Shown in pieces: positions 33,582 through 42,390 of a stretch of 64,000 nt of DNA; positions within the stretch are counted from its first letter, which is position 1; each line of letters starts with the position of its first letter. The DNA comes from Streptomyces cellulosae (GTDB lineage Bacteria > Actinomycetota > Actinomycetes > Streptomycetales > Streptomycetaceae). Both the position numbers and the translations under genes were made by a program. The notes beneath the pieces were generated by a model that was not told the origin of the DNA, ran no database searches, and saw nothing but the letters and a program-made list of their open reading frames with translations. The stretch spans positions 1-64,000 of the forward strand of contig BNBH01000025.1 of NCBI GenBank assembly GCA_014655195.1, in the 5' to 3' direction.

Positions 33582-35204
33582 ATGTCAGCTTCACTCACCT
33601 GTCACTCCCTCTCCTTCACCTGGCCCGACGGCGCCGTCGTCTTCGAGGACCTCGACGCGGCCTTCGGCCCGGGCCGCACCGGCCTCGTCGGACTCAACGG
33701 CTCCGGCAAGTCGACCCTGCTCAAGCTGATCGCCGGGGAGCTCACCCCCACGGAGGGCTCCGTCAAGGTGTCCGGCGAGGTGGGCCGGCTGCCGCAGACC
33801 GTCACGCTGGACACCGCGCTGCGGGTCGACGAGGCCCTCGGCATCGCCGAGAAGCGGGCCGCGCTGCACGCCATCGAGGCGGGCGACGTGGCGGAGGAGC
33901 ACTTCGAGACCGTCGGCGACGACTGGGACGTCGAGGAGCGCGCCCTCGCCACCCTCGGCGAACTGGGTCTCGGCCACATCGGCCTGGACCGCACCGTCGG
34001 CGAGGTGTCCGGCGGCGAATCGGTCATGCTGCGGCTGGCCGCGCTGCTGCTGAGCCGTCCCGACGTGCTGCTGCTCGACGAACCCACCAACAACCTCGAC
34101 CTGTACGCCCGCAGACGCCTCTACGCGGCCGTCGAGAGCTGGCAGGGCGTTCTGGTCGTGGTCAGCCACGACCGGGAACTGCTCGACCTGGTCGACCAGA
34201 TCGCCGACCTGCGCCCGGGCGGCATCCACTGGTACGGCGGCAACTACACCGCGTACGAGGAGGCCCTCGCCGTGGAGCAGGAGGCGGCGGAGCGCATGGT
34301 GCGCGTCGCCGAGGCCGACCTGCGCAAGCAGAAACGCGAACTGACCGAGGCCCAGGTCAAGCTGGCCCGCCGCAAGCGGTACGGCCAGAAGATGTTCGAG
34401 CAGAAACGCGAACCGAAGATCGTCATGGGTGCGCGCAAGCGCGCGGCGCAGGTCTCCGCCGGCAAGCACCGCATCATGCACGAGGAGAAGCTCGCCGAGG
34501 CCAGGGAGCGGCTCGACGACGCGGTGGAGGCGGTGCGGGACGACGACGAGATCCGCGTCGACCTGCCGTACACCGCCGTGCCGCCGGGGCGCCAGGTCCT
34601 CACCCTGATGGACCTGGAGCCGGCGTACGGCGCCCGGGTGAAGGGCCTCGATCTGCGGGGTCCGGAGCGGGTGGCTCTGATCGGGCGGAACGGCGCCGGG
34701 AAGACGACGCTGCTGCGCACGATCGCCGGGGAGCTGCCCCCGGTGTCGGGCGAGGCGACGGCGCACGTCCCGTTGCGGTTCCTGCCGCAGCGGCTCGACG
34801 TCCTCGACCCGGAGCTGACGGTGGCGGAGAACGTGGCCCGGTTCGCACCGGGCGCCACCAACAACCGGATCCGGGCGCGGCTGGCCCGCTTCCTGTTCCG
34901 GGGCGCCCGCGCCGATCAGCGGGCGGCCACCCTGTCCGGCGGCGAGCGCTTCCGGGCGACCCTGGCGGCGCTGATGCTGGCGGAGCCCGCGCCGCAGCTG
35001 CTGATGCTGGACGAGCCGACGAACAACCTGGACATGGCGAGCGTCCGGCAGCTCACCACGGCGCTGGAGTCGTTCGAGGGGGCGCTGGTCGTGGCCAGTC
35101 ACGACCTGCCGTTCCTGGAGTCGATCGGCATCACGCGCTGGCTGATGGTGGAGGGAGAAGAGGTGAAGGAAATCGCGCCGGAAGCTGTCGGGGATTCCGC
35201 CTAG
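33582..35204 (+). CDS. ABC-F family protein, probable antibiotic-resistance (ribosome protection) type
   Basis: 540 aa with two ABC domains: GLNGSGKSTLLKLIAG, VSGGESVMLRLAALLLSRPD, DEPTNNLDLYARRRL in the first; GRNGAGKTTLLRTIAG, LSGGERFRATLAALML, DEPTNNLDMASVRQL in the second. The interdomain linker (VAEADLRKQKRELTEAQVKL ... QKMFEQKREPKIVMG) is long and basic, as in ABC-F proteins that reach the peptidyl-transferase centre. GGAGG precedes ATG 33582. The leader holds a promoter, a three-codon uORF and an intrinsic terminator, which suggests induction by ribosome-targeting drugs. A decayed UvrA-like gene follows directly. Confidence 0.92.
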   Translation: MSASLTCHSLSFTWPDGAVVFEDLDAAFGPGRTGLVGLNGSGKSTLLKLIAGELTPTEGSVKVSGEVGRLPQTVTLDTALRVDEALGIAEKRAALHAIEAGDVAEEHFETVGDDWDVEERALATLGELGLGHIGLDRTVGEVSGGESVMLRLAALLLSRPDVLLLDEPTNNLDLYARRRLYAAVESWQGVLVVVSHDRELLDLVDQIADLRPGGIHWYGGNYTAYEEALAVEQEAAERMVRVAEADLRKQKRELTEAQVKLARRKRYGQKMFEQKREPKIVMGARKRAAQVSAGKHRIMHEEKLAEARERLDDAVEAVRDDDEIRVDLPYTAVPPGRQVLTLMDLEPAYGARVKGLDLRGPERVALIGRNGAGKTTLLRTIAGELPPVSGEATAHVPLRFLPQRLDVLDPELTVAENVARFAPGATNNRIRARLARFLFRGARADQRAATLSGGERFRATLAALMLAEPAPQLLMLDEPTNNLDMASVRQLTTALESFEGALVVASHDLPFLESIGITRWLMVEGEEVKEIAPEAVGDSA

Positions 35205-35214
35205 CGTCGGCGGT

Positions 35215-36380
35215 GTGACGCGGGCGCTGGAGCACCTGACGCCGGTGATCGTCGTCGACCAGCGGCCGGCCGGCGGCCACTCCCGGTCGACGGTGGGCAC
35301 GATGACGGACGTGCGCTCGGTGCTGCGGGTGCTGTTCTCCCGGCACGGCGCCCCGAGCGCGGGCCCGGCGACCGCGTACTCGTTCAACGACCCGTCCGGC
35401 TTGTGTCCCGGCTGCGACGGTCACCGTGCAGGGCACGGGCACACCCGGACCACCGACCACGAGGGACTGACCGACCGGTTTGAACGGATCGATCCGGAAG
35501 GGGACTTGGAGAGGATGAGTCAGAAGACCCTTGATCTGGTCGGGAGTTCCTTGCCGAAGGCGTCCACCCGGCTGCGGCGGCGCACGGCTGAACGAGGCGG
35601 CGACGGCCTCCCGGACCGACGGGCACGACATCGCCGGCCTCTCCGCGATGCGGGTGTGCGACCTGATCCCGGTGCTGCGGGAGATCGACGACCCGGTGGC
35701 CGGGCCGGTCGCCGCGCCGGAGCGGATCGACCGCATCGGCCTCGGCTGTCTCTCCCTCGACCGGGAGACGCCCACGCTCTCCGGGGGGGTACGGCACCTG
35801 GGCTCCAGGGTGTCCGGGATGACGTACGTCTTCGACGAGCCGAGCGTCGGGCTGCACCCGGGGGACGTGCACCGGCTGGGCGAACTCCTGCCGCGGCTGC
35901 GGGACGAGGGCAACACCGGTGCTGGTCGTCGAGCACGACCCGGACGTCGTCGCGCCGGCCGACCACGTCGTCGGCGAGTGCGTACGGCGACGGCTGCGCG
36001 CGCTGCGGGACGTCGGTCTCACCTACCTCACGCCCGGCCGGCCGCTGTCCCTGTCCACGCTGTCCGGCGGGGAGCGGCAGCGGCTGAAGCTGGCCACGCG
36101 GCTGCACCGGGACGGCGCGGTGTTCGTGCTGGACGAGCCGACGACCGGGCCGCACATGGCGGACGTGGACGGGCTGCTGGACCGGCTGGTGGACGCGGGA
36201 AGCACGGTGGTCGTGGTCGAGCACAGCCTCCAGGTGGTGGCGCACGTGGACCATGAGGTCGACCTGGGGCCCGGCGGCGGGCGGGACGGCGGCCGGGTGG
36301 TGTTCGAGGGGACGCCGGCCGAGCTGCTGCGGGCTCCGGGGTCGTACACCGGGGAGCGTCTGCGGCGGGCCGGGGGCTGA
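35215..36380 (+). pseudogene. Remnant of a UvrA-like (drug-resistance type) ABC ATPase
   Basis: Three fragments of a UvrA-like protein lie in order but in different frames. First LTPVIVVDQRPAGGHSRSTV, then SFNDPSGLCPGCDG with one zinc CxxC (35230-35430). Second IAGLSAMRVCDLIPVLREID, LSLDRETPTLSGG and YVFDEPSVGLHPGDVH (35600-35920). Third, after a frameshift near 35925, VVEHDPDVVAPADHVV joined to LSTLSGGERQRLKLATRLHR and DEPTTGPHMADVDG (35919-36380). The N-terminal Walker A region is absent, part of the second half is deleted, and the total of about 1.17 kb is roughly half the family length. It cannot make a functional protein. Confidence 0.85.
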
Positions 36381-36534
36381 ACCGGGTTACCCGTGGTACA
36401 TCTCATCGGGCCCCGGGGTGGTCCCGTCGGGCGGCGGACTGCATGATGGCGGGGCCGGGGCCCGTGGCCGGCCGGCCCCGTGCGGGCCAAGAGGCCCGCG
36501 ACCATCAGCACGCCCGATCCTGAAAGGCGAACCC

Positions 36535-37311
36535 GTGCCCAGCAAGAAGGCCCTCGTCCGCCGTCCCGCGCCCTGCCTCGCCGAAGGGCTGGTGACCCAT
36601 GCCGAGCGGGAGGAGGTGGACGTCGACCGCGCCGTGCGGCAGTGGGAGGCGTACACCGAGGCGTTGCGGGCGCACGGCTGGGAGACCGTCGAGGTGGACC
36701 CGGCCGACGACTGCCCGGACTCCGTGTTCGTCGAGGACACGGTGGTGATGTTCCGCAACGTGGCGCTGATCGCCCGCTCCGGCGCGGAGTCGCGGCGTGC
36801 GGAGACCCTCGGGGTCGAGGAGGCCGTGGCGTCCCTGGGCTGCTCGGTGAACTGGGTGTGGGAGCCGGGCACGCTGGACGGCGGCGACGTCCTGAAGATC
36901 GGCGACACGGTGTACGTGGGCCGCGGCGGGCGCACCAACGCGGCCGGGGTGCAGCAGGTGCGGGCGGCGTTCGAGCCGCTGGGCGCGCGGGTGGTGGCCG
37001 TGCCGGTCGCGAAGGTGCTGCATCTGAAGTCGGCGGTCACGGCGCTGCCCGACGGGACGGTCGTCGGGCACATCCCGCACATGGACGCGCCGTCGCTGTT
37101 CCCGCGGTTCCTGCCGGTGCCGGAGCCGTCCGGGGCGCACGTGGTGTGCCTCGGCGGCGACAAGCTGCTGATGGCGGCGAGCGCCCCGAAGACGGCGGAG
37201 CTGTTCGCGGACCTCGGCTACGAGCCGGTGCCGGTGGACGTCGGCGAGTTCGAGAAGCTCGAGGGCTGCGTGACCTGCCTGTCGGTGCGGCTGCGGGACC
37301 TGTACGCCTGA
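36535..37311 (+). CDS. ddaH: Dimethylarginine dimethylaminohydrolase (dimethylargininase)
   Basis: 258 aa beta/alpha-propeller enzyme hydrolysing methylated arginine to citrulline and methylamine. VRRPAPCLAEGL, DDCPDSVFVEDTVVMFRNVA, GTLDGGDVLKIG, the catalytic His in KVLHLKSAVTAL and the nucleophilic Cys in EGCVTCLSVRL are all present. GTG 36535 has GAAAGG upstream. It is a single gene between the UvrA-like remnant and the desaturase. In Streptomyces it could recycle dimethylarginine or act on related guanidines. Confidence 0.92.
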   Translation: MPSKKALVRRPAPCLAEGLVTHAEREEVDVDRAVRQWEAYTEALRAHGWETVEVDPADDCPDSVFVEDTVVMFRNVALIARSGAESRRAETLGVEEAVASLGCSVNWVWEPGTLDGGDVLKIGDTVYVGRGGRTNAAGVQQVRAAFEPLGARVVAVPVAKVLHLKSAVTALPDGTVVGHIPHMDAPSLFPRFLPVPEPSGAHVVCLGGDKLLMAASAPKTAELFADLGYEPVPVDVGEFEKLEGCVTCLSVRLRDLYA

Positions 37312-37367
37312 CCGGACTCCAGGGGGCGGAAAGCTTCGCTGGTCAGCGGCCTTTACGGCGCCCTTAG

Positions 37368-37413
37368 CCTACGGCTTCGTAACCTACGGGTACGTAGCCT
37401 ACGATGCCGTAGG
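37368..37413 (+). promoter_or_regulatory. 46-bp palindromic operator array upstream of the acyl-ACP desaturase
   Basis: Three units at 15-bp spacing start with CCTACG: CCTACGGCTTCGTAA (37368), CCTACGGGTACGTAG (37383), CCTACGATGCCGTAGG (37398). Each contains an inverted TACG/CGTA or CTACG/CGTAG pair, and the whole block is an imperfect palindrome about its centre. This is the form of a TetR-family operator bound by more than one dimer. It sits 57 bp before the desaturase start. Confidence 0.75.
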
Positions 37414-37469
37414 TTGTCCGGCACCGCTCGCCGGCACGTCCGCATGTCCCCGTCCCCCTGGAGCCACCC

Positions 37470-38444
37470 GTGACACTCACTCCTGCCCACATCGGCAGCC
37501 CCTCCGTCTGGACCGACGCCCGGCTGCTGTACGCGCTGGAGGAAGTGGTCGAGAAGGAACTCAACCGGCATCTGAAGGTCGCCAAGGACTGGATGCCGCA
37601 CGAGTACGTGCCGTGGAGCGACGGGCGCAACTTCCCGGGCTTCTTCGAGGACGGCGAGGCCTGGGACAAGGAGCAGTCGAAGGTCACCGAGGTCGGCCGC
37701 ATCGCGCTCGTGGTGAACCTGCTGACGGAGGACAACCTCCCCAGCTACCACCACGAGATCGCCTCCCTGTTCGGCCGCGACGGCGCCTGGGGCACCTGGG
37801 TGCACCGCTGGACCGCCGAGGAGGGCCGCCACGGCATCGTGATGCGCGACTACCTGCTCGCCTCGCGCGCCGTGGACCCGGACAAGCTCGAGCAGTTCCG
37901 CATGGCGCACATGAGCGAGGGCTTCGAGTCGGACAACCGGCACTCGATGCTGCACTCCGTCGCCTACGTGGCCTTCCAGGAGCTGGCCACCCGCATCTCG
38001 CACCGCAACACCGGCCACCAGTCCGGCGACCCGGTCTGCGACCGCATGCTGGCGCGGATCGCGACCGACGAGAACCTGCACATGGTGTTCTACCGGAACC
38101 TGCTGAAGGCGGCGTTCGAGCTCGCCCCCGACCTGACGATGCAGGCCGTGCGCGACGTGGTGGTCAACTTCCGCATGCCCGGCCACAGCATCCCCGGCTT
38201 CGAACGGGCGGCCGCGCAGATGGCCATCGGCGAGGTCTACAACCTGCGCATCCACCACGACGACGTGCTGCAGCCGGTGCTGCGCTTCCTGAAGATCATG
38301 GAGATCGACGGGCTGGGCCCGGAGGGCCTCAAGGCGCAGGAGGAGCTCGGTCTGTTCCTCGGCGGGCTGGACTCCGAGGCGCGCAAGTTCGACGAGAAGC
38401 TCGCCGCCCGCAAGGCCCGCATGGCGGCCCGCGCCGCCGGCTGA
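37470..38444 (+). CDS. desA: Acyl-ACP desaturase (ferritin-like, DesA type)
   Basis: 324 aa soluble diiron enzyme introducing a double bond into acyl-ACP. Iron-binding motifs are TEDNLPSYHHE, TAEEGRHGIVMRDYL (E-E-x2-H) and ATDENLHMVFYRN (D-E-x2-H). It starts at GTG 37470 with GGAG nearby. The 46-bp palindromic operator just upstream implies tight repression, probably by a fatty-acid-responsive regulator encoded elsewhere. It would adjust membrane unsaturation. Confidence 0.93.
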   Translation: MTLTPAHIGSPSVWTDARLLYALEEVVEKELNRHLKVAKDWMPHEYVPWSDGRNFPGFFEDGEAWDKEQSKVTEVGRIALVVNLLTEDNLPSYHHEIASLFGRDGAWGTWVHRWTAEEGRHGIVMRDYLLASRAVDPDKLEQFRMAHMSEGFESDNRHSMLHSVAYVAFQELATRISHRNTGHQSGDPVCDRMLARIATDENLHMVFYRNLLKAAFELAPDLTMQAVRDVVVNFRMPGHSIPGFERAAAQMAIGEVYNLRIHHDDVLQPVLRFLKIMEIDGLGPEGLKAQEELGLFLGGLDSEARKFDEKLAARKARMAARAAG

Positions 38445-38447
38445 GGC

Positions 38448-38714
38448 TTATCCGCCGGGGCGGTGCTGGCGGGAGTCGGTGCGCCGCAGGGCGTGGCGTT
38501 CCTTCTCCGACAGGCCGCCCCACACGCCGAAGCGCATGTCGTGCGTGAGGGCGTACTCCAGGCAGGTCGCGCGGATCGGGCACAGGCCGCAGATGCGCTT
38601 GGCCTCACGGACCGAGCTGCCGGGCTCGGGGAAGAAGAAGTCTCCCCCGGTCTGCGCGCACAGCGCCTCCTCCTGCCAGGCGAGGTCGGGCGGCGTCAAT
38701 GTGTCGGTGTGCAT
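38448..38714 (-). CDS. WhiB-family (Wbl) iron-sulfur regulator
   Basis: 88 aa. Four cysteines in the order C-x22-C-x2-C-x5-C (ALCAQ ... ICGLCPIRATCLEYAL) should bind a [4Fe-4S] cluster, followed by the FGVWGGLSEKERHAL turn and an Arg-rich tail. ATG 38714 is preferred over the upstream codon because homology begins shortly after it. Wbl proteins work with the primary sigma factor. It may be the S. coelicolor SCO6715-type protein (from memory). It is convergent with the desaturase gene. Confidence 0.92.
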   Translation of the reverse strand: MHTDTLTPPDLAWQEEALCAQTGGDFFFPEPGSSVREAKRICGLCPIRATCLEYALTHDMRFGVWGGLSEKERHALRRTDSRQHRPGG

Positions 38715-38864
38715 GGCCGGAAGCGTGCCCGAGCGGGAAAAACGTTCGATCAACGCGGCATCAACGCCGGGCCCCGCGGCGGCGGCCCCGGCCCGGCGGG
38801 ACCCGCGCGGCGGCCACGATGATGAGGCCTTGCGCCCCGGCCGCGCACGGCGGCGCGCCGGGCG

Positions 38865-39659
38865 TCAGGTCTCGCGCGGGTCGCCCCTGAGCACCGCGAA
38901 GCGCGCGCCGTACGGATCCTCCAGGCGGGCCAGCCGGCCCACCCCGGGGACCGAGGTCGGGGGCATCCGCACGCGTCCGCCCAGCTCGGCGGCGCGCGCG
39001 GCCACGGCGTCCGGGTCCTCGGCGCCGATGTACGGCAGCCAGTGCGGCCGGTTCTCCGCCGCCTCCACGGGGTCGTCGGCGAGCGGCACCATCCCGCCGA
39101 ACGCGCCCTCCTCCCCTGTCCCCTGCGGGCTGAGGGTTGTGTAGACGCCACCGGGGAAGCTCACCGCGGACGTCTCCCAGCCGAGGACCGCGTGGTAGAA
39201 GGCGGCGGCGCGGGCGATGTCCGGCGTGTACAGCTCGGCCCAGCAGAGGCTGCCCGCCTCGCCCGCCGAGTCCAGTCCTTCGCGCCTGCCCGGCTGCCAC
39301 ACGCCGAAGGCGGCGCCCATCTGGTCGGCGAGGACCGCCGACCGGCCCTGCTCCCCCACGGTGACCGGCGGGGCCTGCACGCTTCCCCGGGCCGTGCGGA
39401 CCGCGTCGGCGGTGGCGTCGGCGTCGGAGCTGCGGAAGTACACGGTCCAGGCGGCCGGGTCCTGGTCGCCGCCGATCGGGCCGCAGCCCGCGACGATCCG
39501 GCCCGCCCGCTCGAGGAAGCCGTAGCCGCCGCCCTCGGGTCCCGCGGGACGGTACGACCAGCCGAAAAGGGCTCGGTAGAAGGACGCGGCGCCCTCGGGG
39601 TCGGGCGCGGTGACGTCGATCCAGCAGGGCGCGCCGTCGACGAAGCGGGTGGTGAGCAT
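38865..39659 (-). CDS. VOC-family (glyoxalase/bleomycin resistance fold) protein, two domains
   Basis: 264 aa made of two VOC domains, each starting with a CWIDVTAPDPEGAASFYRAL or CWAELYTPDIARAAAFYHAV segment and ending in a metal-site-like Glu region. Proteins of this layout are common in Streptomyces and often lack known activity; hydroxylase-, glyoxalase- or resistance-type roles are possible. ATG 39659 follows GGAGG by four bases. The gene stands alone. Confidence 0.88.
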   Translation of the reverse strand: MLTTRFVDGAPCWIDVTAPDPEGAASFYRALFGWSYRPAGPEGGGYGFLERAGRIVAGCGPIGGDQDPAAWTVYFRSSDADATADAVRTARGSVQAPPVTVGEQGRSAVLADQMGAAFGVWQPGRREGLDSAGEAGSLCWAELYTPDIARAAAFYHAVLGWETSAVSFPGGVYTTLSPQGTGEEGAFGGMVPLADDPVEAAENRPHWLPYIGAEDPDAVAARAAELGGRVRMPPTSVPGVGRLARLEDPYGARFAVLRGDPRET

Positions 39660-40113
39660 GGTGCCTCCAGAGGGGAGTCCCGTCGCCTGCTCCGCCGAGT
39701 CTTCCACCCCCCACCGACAATCACCGGGACGGCACCCGGACGGCCCACGGCCGATCGAGCAGGGCACGGCCGGCGGATCATGCGGCGGACGTGGGGCCTG
39801 GCACGCCCGCCCCCACCCCGAACCGGCGTGGAGCCCCGGCAGCGCCATCCTGGGTCGCCGACGTCCCTGCTGTCGGCTGCGCTCGGGCGGGGCCCCGTCA
39901 CGTCGACCGTCTGCTCCGCCTTGCGGAGGTGAGGCGGGCGAGGTCGCCGGAGCTCGTGGCGGGGGCGGGCTGACGGGGCCGCACCGCCGGCGCGGAGTTC
40001 GGCGGCAGCCTGCTGTGCCGACAGGCGGGCACCGTTGCCGGCCGCACCTGACCCCGCTCGCCCGGGTTCCACGGCTCCGCACCGTCGCGTCGGCTCGATC
40101 CGCCGGACAGGCG
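39660..40113. other. 454-bp gap without a recognisable gene
   Basis: Between the VOC gene start and the LacI gene stop. I found no protein similarity in any frame, no convincing ribosome site with a coding start, and no strong hairpin. The side near 39660 must hold the VOC promoter. The rest may be decayed sequence. Confidence 0.5.
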
Positions 40114-41148
40114 TCAGGCCGAGTCCCTGCGGACCAGCGTCACCGGCAGCACCACCCCGGTCGGCCCCGCGCCCTCGTCGGGCTCGGCGCTGCGGTCCAG
40201 GTCGCGCAGGAGGAGACGGGCCATCAGGCGACCCATCTCCTCGATGTCCTGACGGACCGTGGTGAGCGGCGGCTCGGTCTGTTCGGCGATCGGCAGCATG
40301 TCGTCGAAGCCGACCACGGCGACGTCCTCCGGCACGCGCCGCCCGTGCTCGCGCAGCGCCCGCAGCGCGCCCGCCGCCATCAGGTCGTTGCCGGCGAACA
40401 CCGCGTCCAGGTCGGGGCGGCGGCCGAGCAGTTCCCGCATCGCCCGCTCGCCGCTCGCGGCGGTGAAGTCACCCTCCTCGACGAGCGCCGGGTCGGGGTC
40501 GGCCATGACGTCCCGGAAGCCGTCGAGCCGGTCCACGGCAGAGGTCTGGTCGAGGGCGCCGGTGATGTGCGCGACGCGGCGGCGGCCGAGGCCGAGGAGG
40601 TGCCGTACGGCGTCGCGGGCGCCGCCCCGGTTGTCGGTGTCGACGTAGCGGACGCCGTCCTCGCCGCCGTTCCAGTGCGGCCGGCCGCCGAACACGGTGG
40701 GCAGTCCGGCGCGCTGGATCAGTCCGGGCAGCGGGTCGTCGATGTGCAGGGAGAAGACCAGGGCGCCGTCGACGTGTCCGCCGGCCAGGTAGCGGGCGAC
40801 GCGCGCGTGGTCGTCGCGGTCCTCGGTGAGGAGCAGGACCAGCTGGTTGTCGTGGGCGGTGAGTTCCTTGCTGATGCCGCGCAGCTGCCGGGCGAAGAAG
40901 GGGTCGGCGAAGACGCGGGTCTCCGGTTCGGCCACGATGACGGCGACCGCGTCGTGGCGCCGGGTGACGAGGCTGCGGGCGGCCTGGTTGGGGACGTAGC
41001 CGAGTTCGTCCACCGCGCGCCGGACGCGTTCGGCCAGGGGTTCGCGCACTCCGTCGGAGCCGTTGACCACACGGGACACGGTGGCCCGGGAGACCCCGGC
41101 CCGCGCGGCCACGGCCTCCAGCGTGGGACGCGGCGCACTCTCGCTCAC
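40114..41148 (-). CDS. LacI-family transcriptional regulator
   Basis: 344 aa. The N-terminal helix-turn-helix and hinge (TLEAVAARAGVSRATVSRVV, then LGYVPNQAARSLVTRR) are canonical, followed by a periplasmic-binding-protein-type ligand domain (DAVAVIVAEPETRVFADPFF ... DAVFAGNDLMAAGALRALRE, VAVVGFDDMLPIAEQ). It probably senses a sugar. GTG 41148 is chosen for the GAGGAG seven bases upstream. A perfect LacI-type palindrome lies 55 bp upstream. It is downstream of the laccase gene on the same strand. Confidence 0.9.
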   Translation of the reverse strand: MSESAPRPTLEAVAARAGVSRATVSRVVNGSDGVREPLAERVRRAVDELGYVPNQAARSLVTRRHDAVAVIVAEPETRVFADPFFARQLRGISKELTAHDNQLVLLLTEDRDDHARVARYLAGGHVDGALVFSLHIDDPLPGLIQRAGLPTVFGGRPHWNGGEDGVRYVDTDNRGGARDAVRHLLGLGRRRVAHITGALDQTSAVDRLDGFRDVMADPDPALVEEGDFTAASGERAMRELLGRRPDLDAVFAGNDLMAAGALRALREHGRRVPEDVAVVGFDDMLPIAEQTEPPLTTVRQDIEEMGRLMARLLLRDLDRSAEPDEGAGPTGVVLPVTLVRRDSA

Positions 41149-41202
41149 TTCGGGGCTCCTCACCTGGCGGTTGGCCGAAAGGATAGCCCCGGCCGGCCCG
41201 GC

Positions 41203-41220
41203 GGCGAGAGCGCTCTCGCC
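41203..41220 (-). promoter_or_regulatory. LacI-type operator before the LacI gene
   Basis: GGCGAGAGCGCTCTCGCC is a perfect 18-bp palindrome with the central CG usual for LacI-family operators. It lies between the laccase stop (41239) and the lacI start (41148), so autoregulation is likely. I found no second copy in the divergent region 42229-42390. Confidence 0.7.
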
Positions 41221-41238
41221 GCGTGCGGGCCGGTCCTG

Positions 41239-42228
41239 TCAGTGCGCGTGTCCGGACGTCTCCCCGGAGGACGCGGTGTGGTCGTGCTCGTCCGGGTCGT
41301 AGCCGGGGATCGTCCCGTCGGGTTTCTTGACCAGGAACAGGCCGACCATGCCCATGTCGGAGTGGCTCTGGACGTGGCAGTGGTACATCCAGGCGCCCGC
41401 TCCCACCCCCTCCCCCGCGATGACCTGGAAGCCGAAGGAGTCGGCGGGGCCGCAGATCTTGGTGTCGACGACCCGGGTGGGGTCGTCGGGGCCGGTGAGG
41501 ATGCCGGTGCGGTTGTCCGCCCAGCGGTGACCGTGCATGTGGAAGGTGTGGTAGTACTCGCCGTGCGTGATCATGACGATCTCGACCCGGTCGCCCACGG
41601 TGGCCTCGAAGTCGGGGCCCGTGTGCGCCGGCTTGTTGTTGATCGTCATGTCGTTGAAGACGATCGTGTGGGTGGCGTCGGGCAGGATGTCGTCCTTGCG
41701 GCGCACGACGACCGGCCCGTAGAGGCCGTTGCGGATGCCGCCGGTGCCGTGCACGGTGCCGACGACGTGGTCGTGGTAGTGCCAGTAACCGGCGCTGCCC
41801 GCCCGCCAGGTGCCGTCCGCGCGCCGTCCCGGTTTGTGGGTGCGCCAGGTGTAGACGCGGGTGCCGCCGGGCTCGACGGCGCTCTTGTTCTGCTGGGTGC
41901 CGTCGCTGGAGATCTCGTAGTCGACGCCGTGGACGTGCAGGCTGACCGGGACGTCCATGGTGTTCTCGAACTCGATGTGGAGGGTGTCGCCCTCGTTGAG
42001 CTCGATCAGCGGGCCGGGGACGGACGCCTTGCCCCTCTCGAAGCCGTAGCCCATCTGTCCGCCGTCCAGGCGCTCGGCGTACATCTTGATCCGGCGTACC
42101 TCGCCCCCGGCGGGCGCGGTTCGCGCGGTCGTGGCGGCGCTCGCGGCCTCGGATGCGGTGGACAACGATGTCGTCGCCACCGCGGCGCCGCCCAGGAGTA
42201 CCCGTCGGTTGAAACCGCGTCTGTCCAT
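41239..42228 (-). CDS. Two-domain small laccase (multicopper oxidase), Tat-exported
   Basis: 329 aa. The N-terminus MDRRGFNRRVLLGGAAVA is a Tat signal. Copper motifs are HVHGVD, YWHYHDH, HTFHMHGH and HCHVQSHSDMGM, giving one type 1 site and the trinuclear site of a trimeric two-domain laccase. It is nearly certainly the SLAC type (recalled as SCO6712 in S. coelicolor). It oxidises phenols or other reductants and reduces O2 to water outside the cell. It is divergent from the ThuA/dehydrogenase gene, with a 162-bp shared promoter region, and upstream of a LacI regulator. Confidence 0.95.
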   Translation of the reverse strand: MDRRGFNRRVLLGGAAVATTSLSTASEAASAATTARTAPAGGEVRRIKMYAERLDGGQMGYGFERGKASVPGPLIELNEGDTLHIEFENTMDVPVSLHVHGVDYEISSDGTQQNKSAVEPGGTRVYTWRTHKPGRRADGTWRAGSAGYWHYHDHVVGTVHGTGGIRNGLYGPVVVRRKDDILPDATHTIVFNDMTINNKPAHTGPDFEATVGDRVEIVMITHGEYYHTFHMHGHRWADNRTGILTGPDDPTRVVDTKICGPADSFGFQVIAGEGVGAGAWMYHCHVQSHSDMGMVGLFLVKKPDGTIPGYDPDEHDHTASSGETSGHAH

Positions 42229-42390
42229 GCCGAACTCCCCATGTGGCTGTCATGAACCTGTGAAACCGTAGCGGTCGGCCCAGGGTTTATCCACACTCAG
42301 GACAAAGTTTGGTTGATTGCTGCGATAGGTATTGGCGTCTGACGCAAAGAGGTCTAGCTTCCTTGTCGCTGCTGCTGCGACCGAGGAGGG
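42229..42390. promoter_or_regulatory. Divergent promoter region, laccase / ThuA-dehydrogenase gene
   Basis: 162 bp, clearly AT-richer than its surroundings (e.g. GACAAAGTTTGGTTGATTGC at 42300-42319). It must drive the laccase to the left and the two-gene secreted operon to the right. I cannot assign -35/-10 boxes with confidence and see no LacI-type palindrome here. Confidence 0.5.

Noticed and set aside
39660..40113. A hidden gene or decayed gene in the gap before the LacI gene
   Set aside because: Frames are open on both strands but Pro/Arg-rich, with no ribosome site or recognisable motif.
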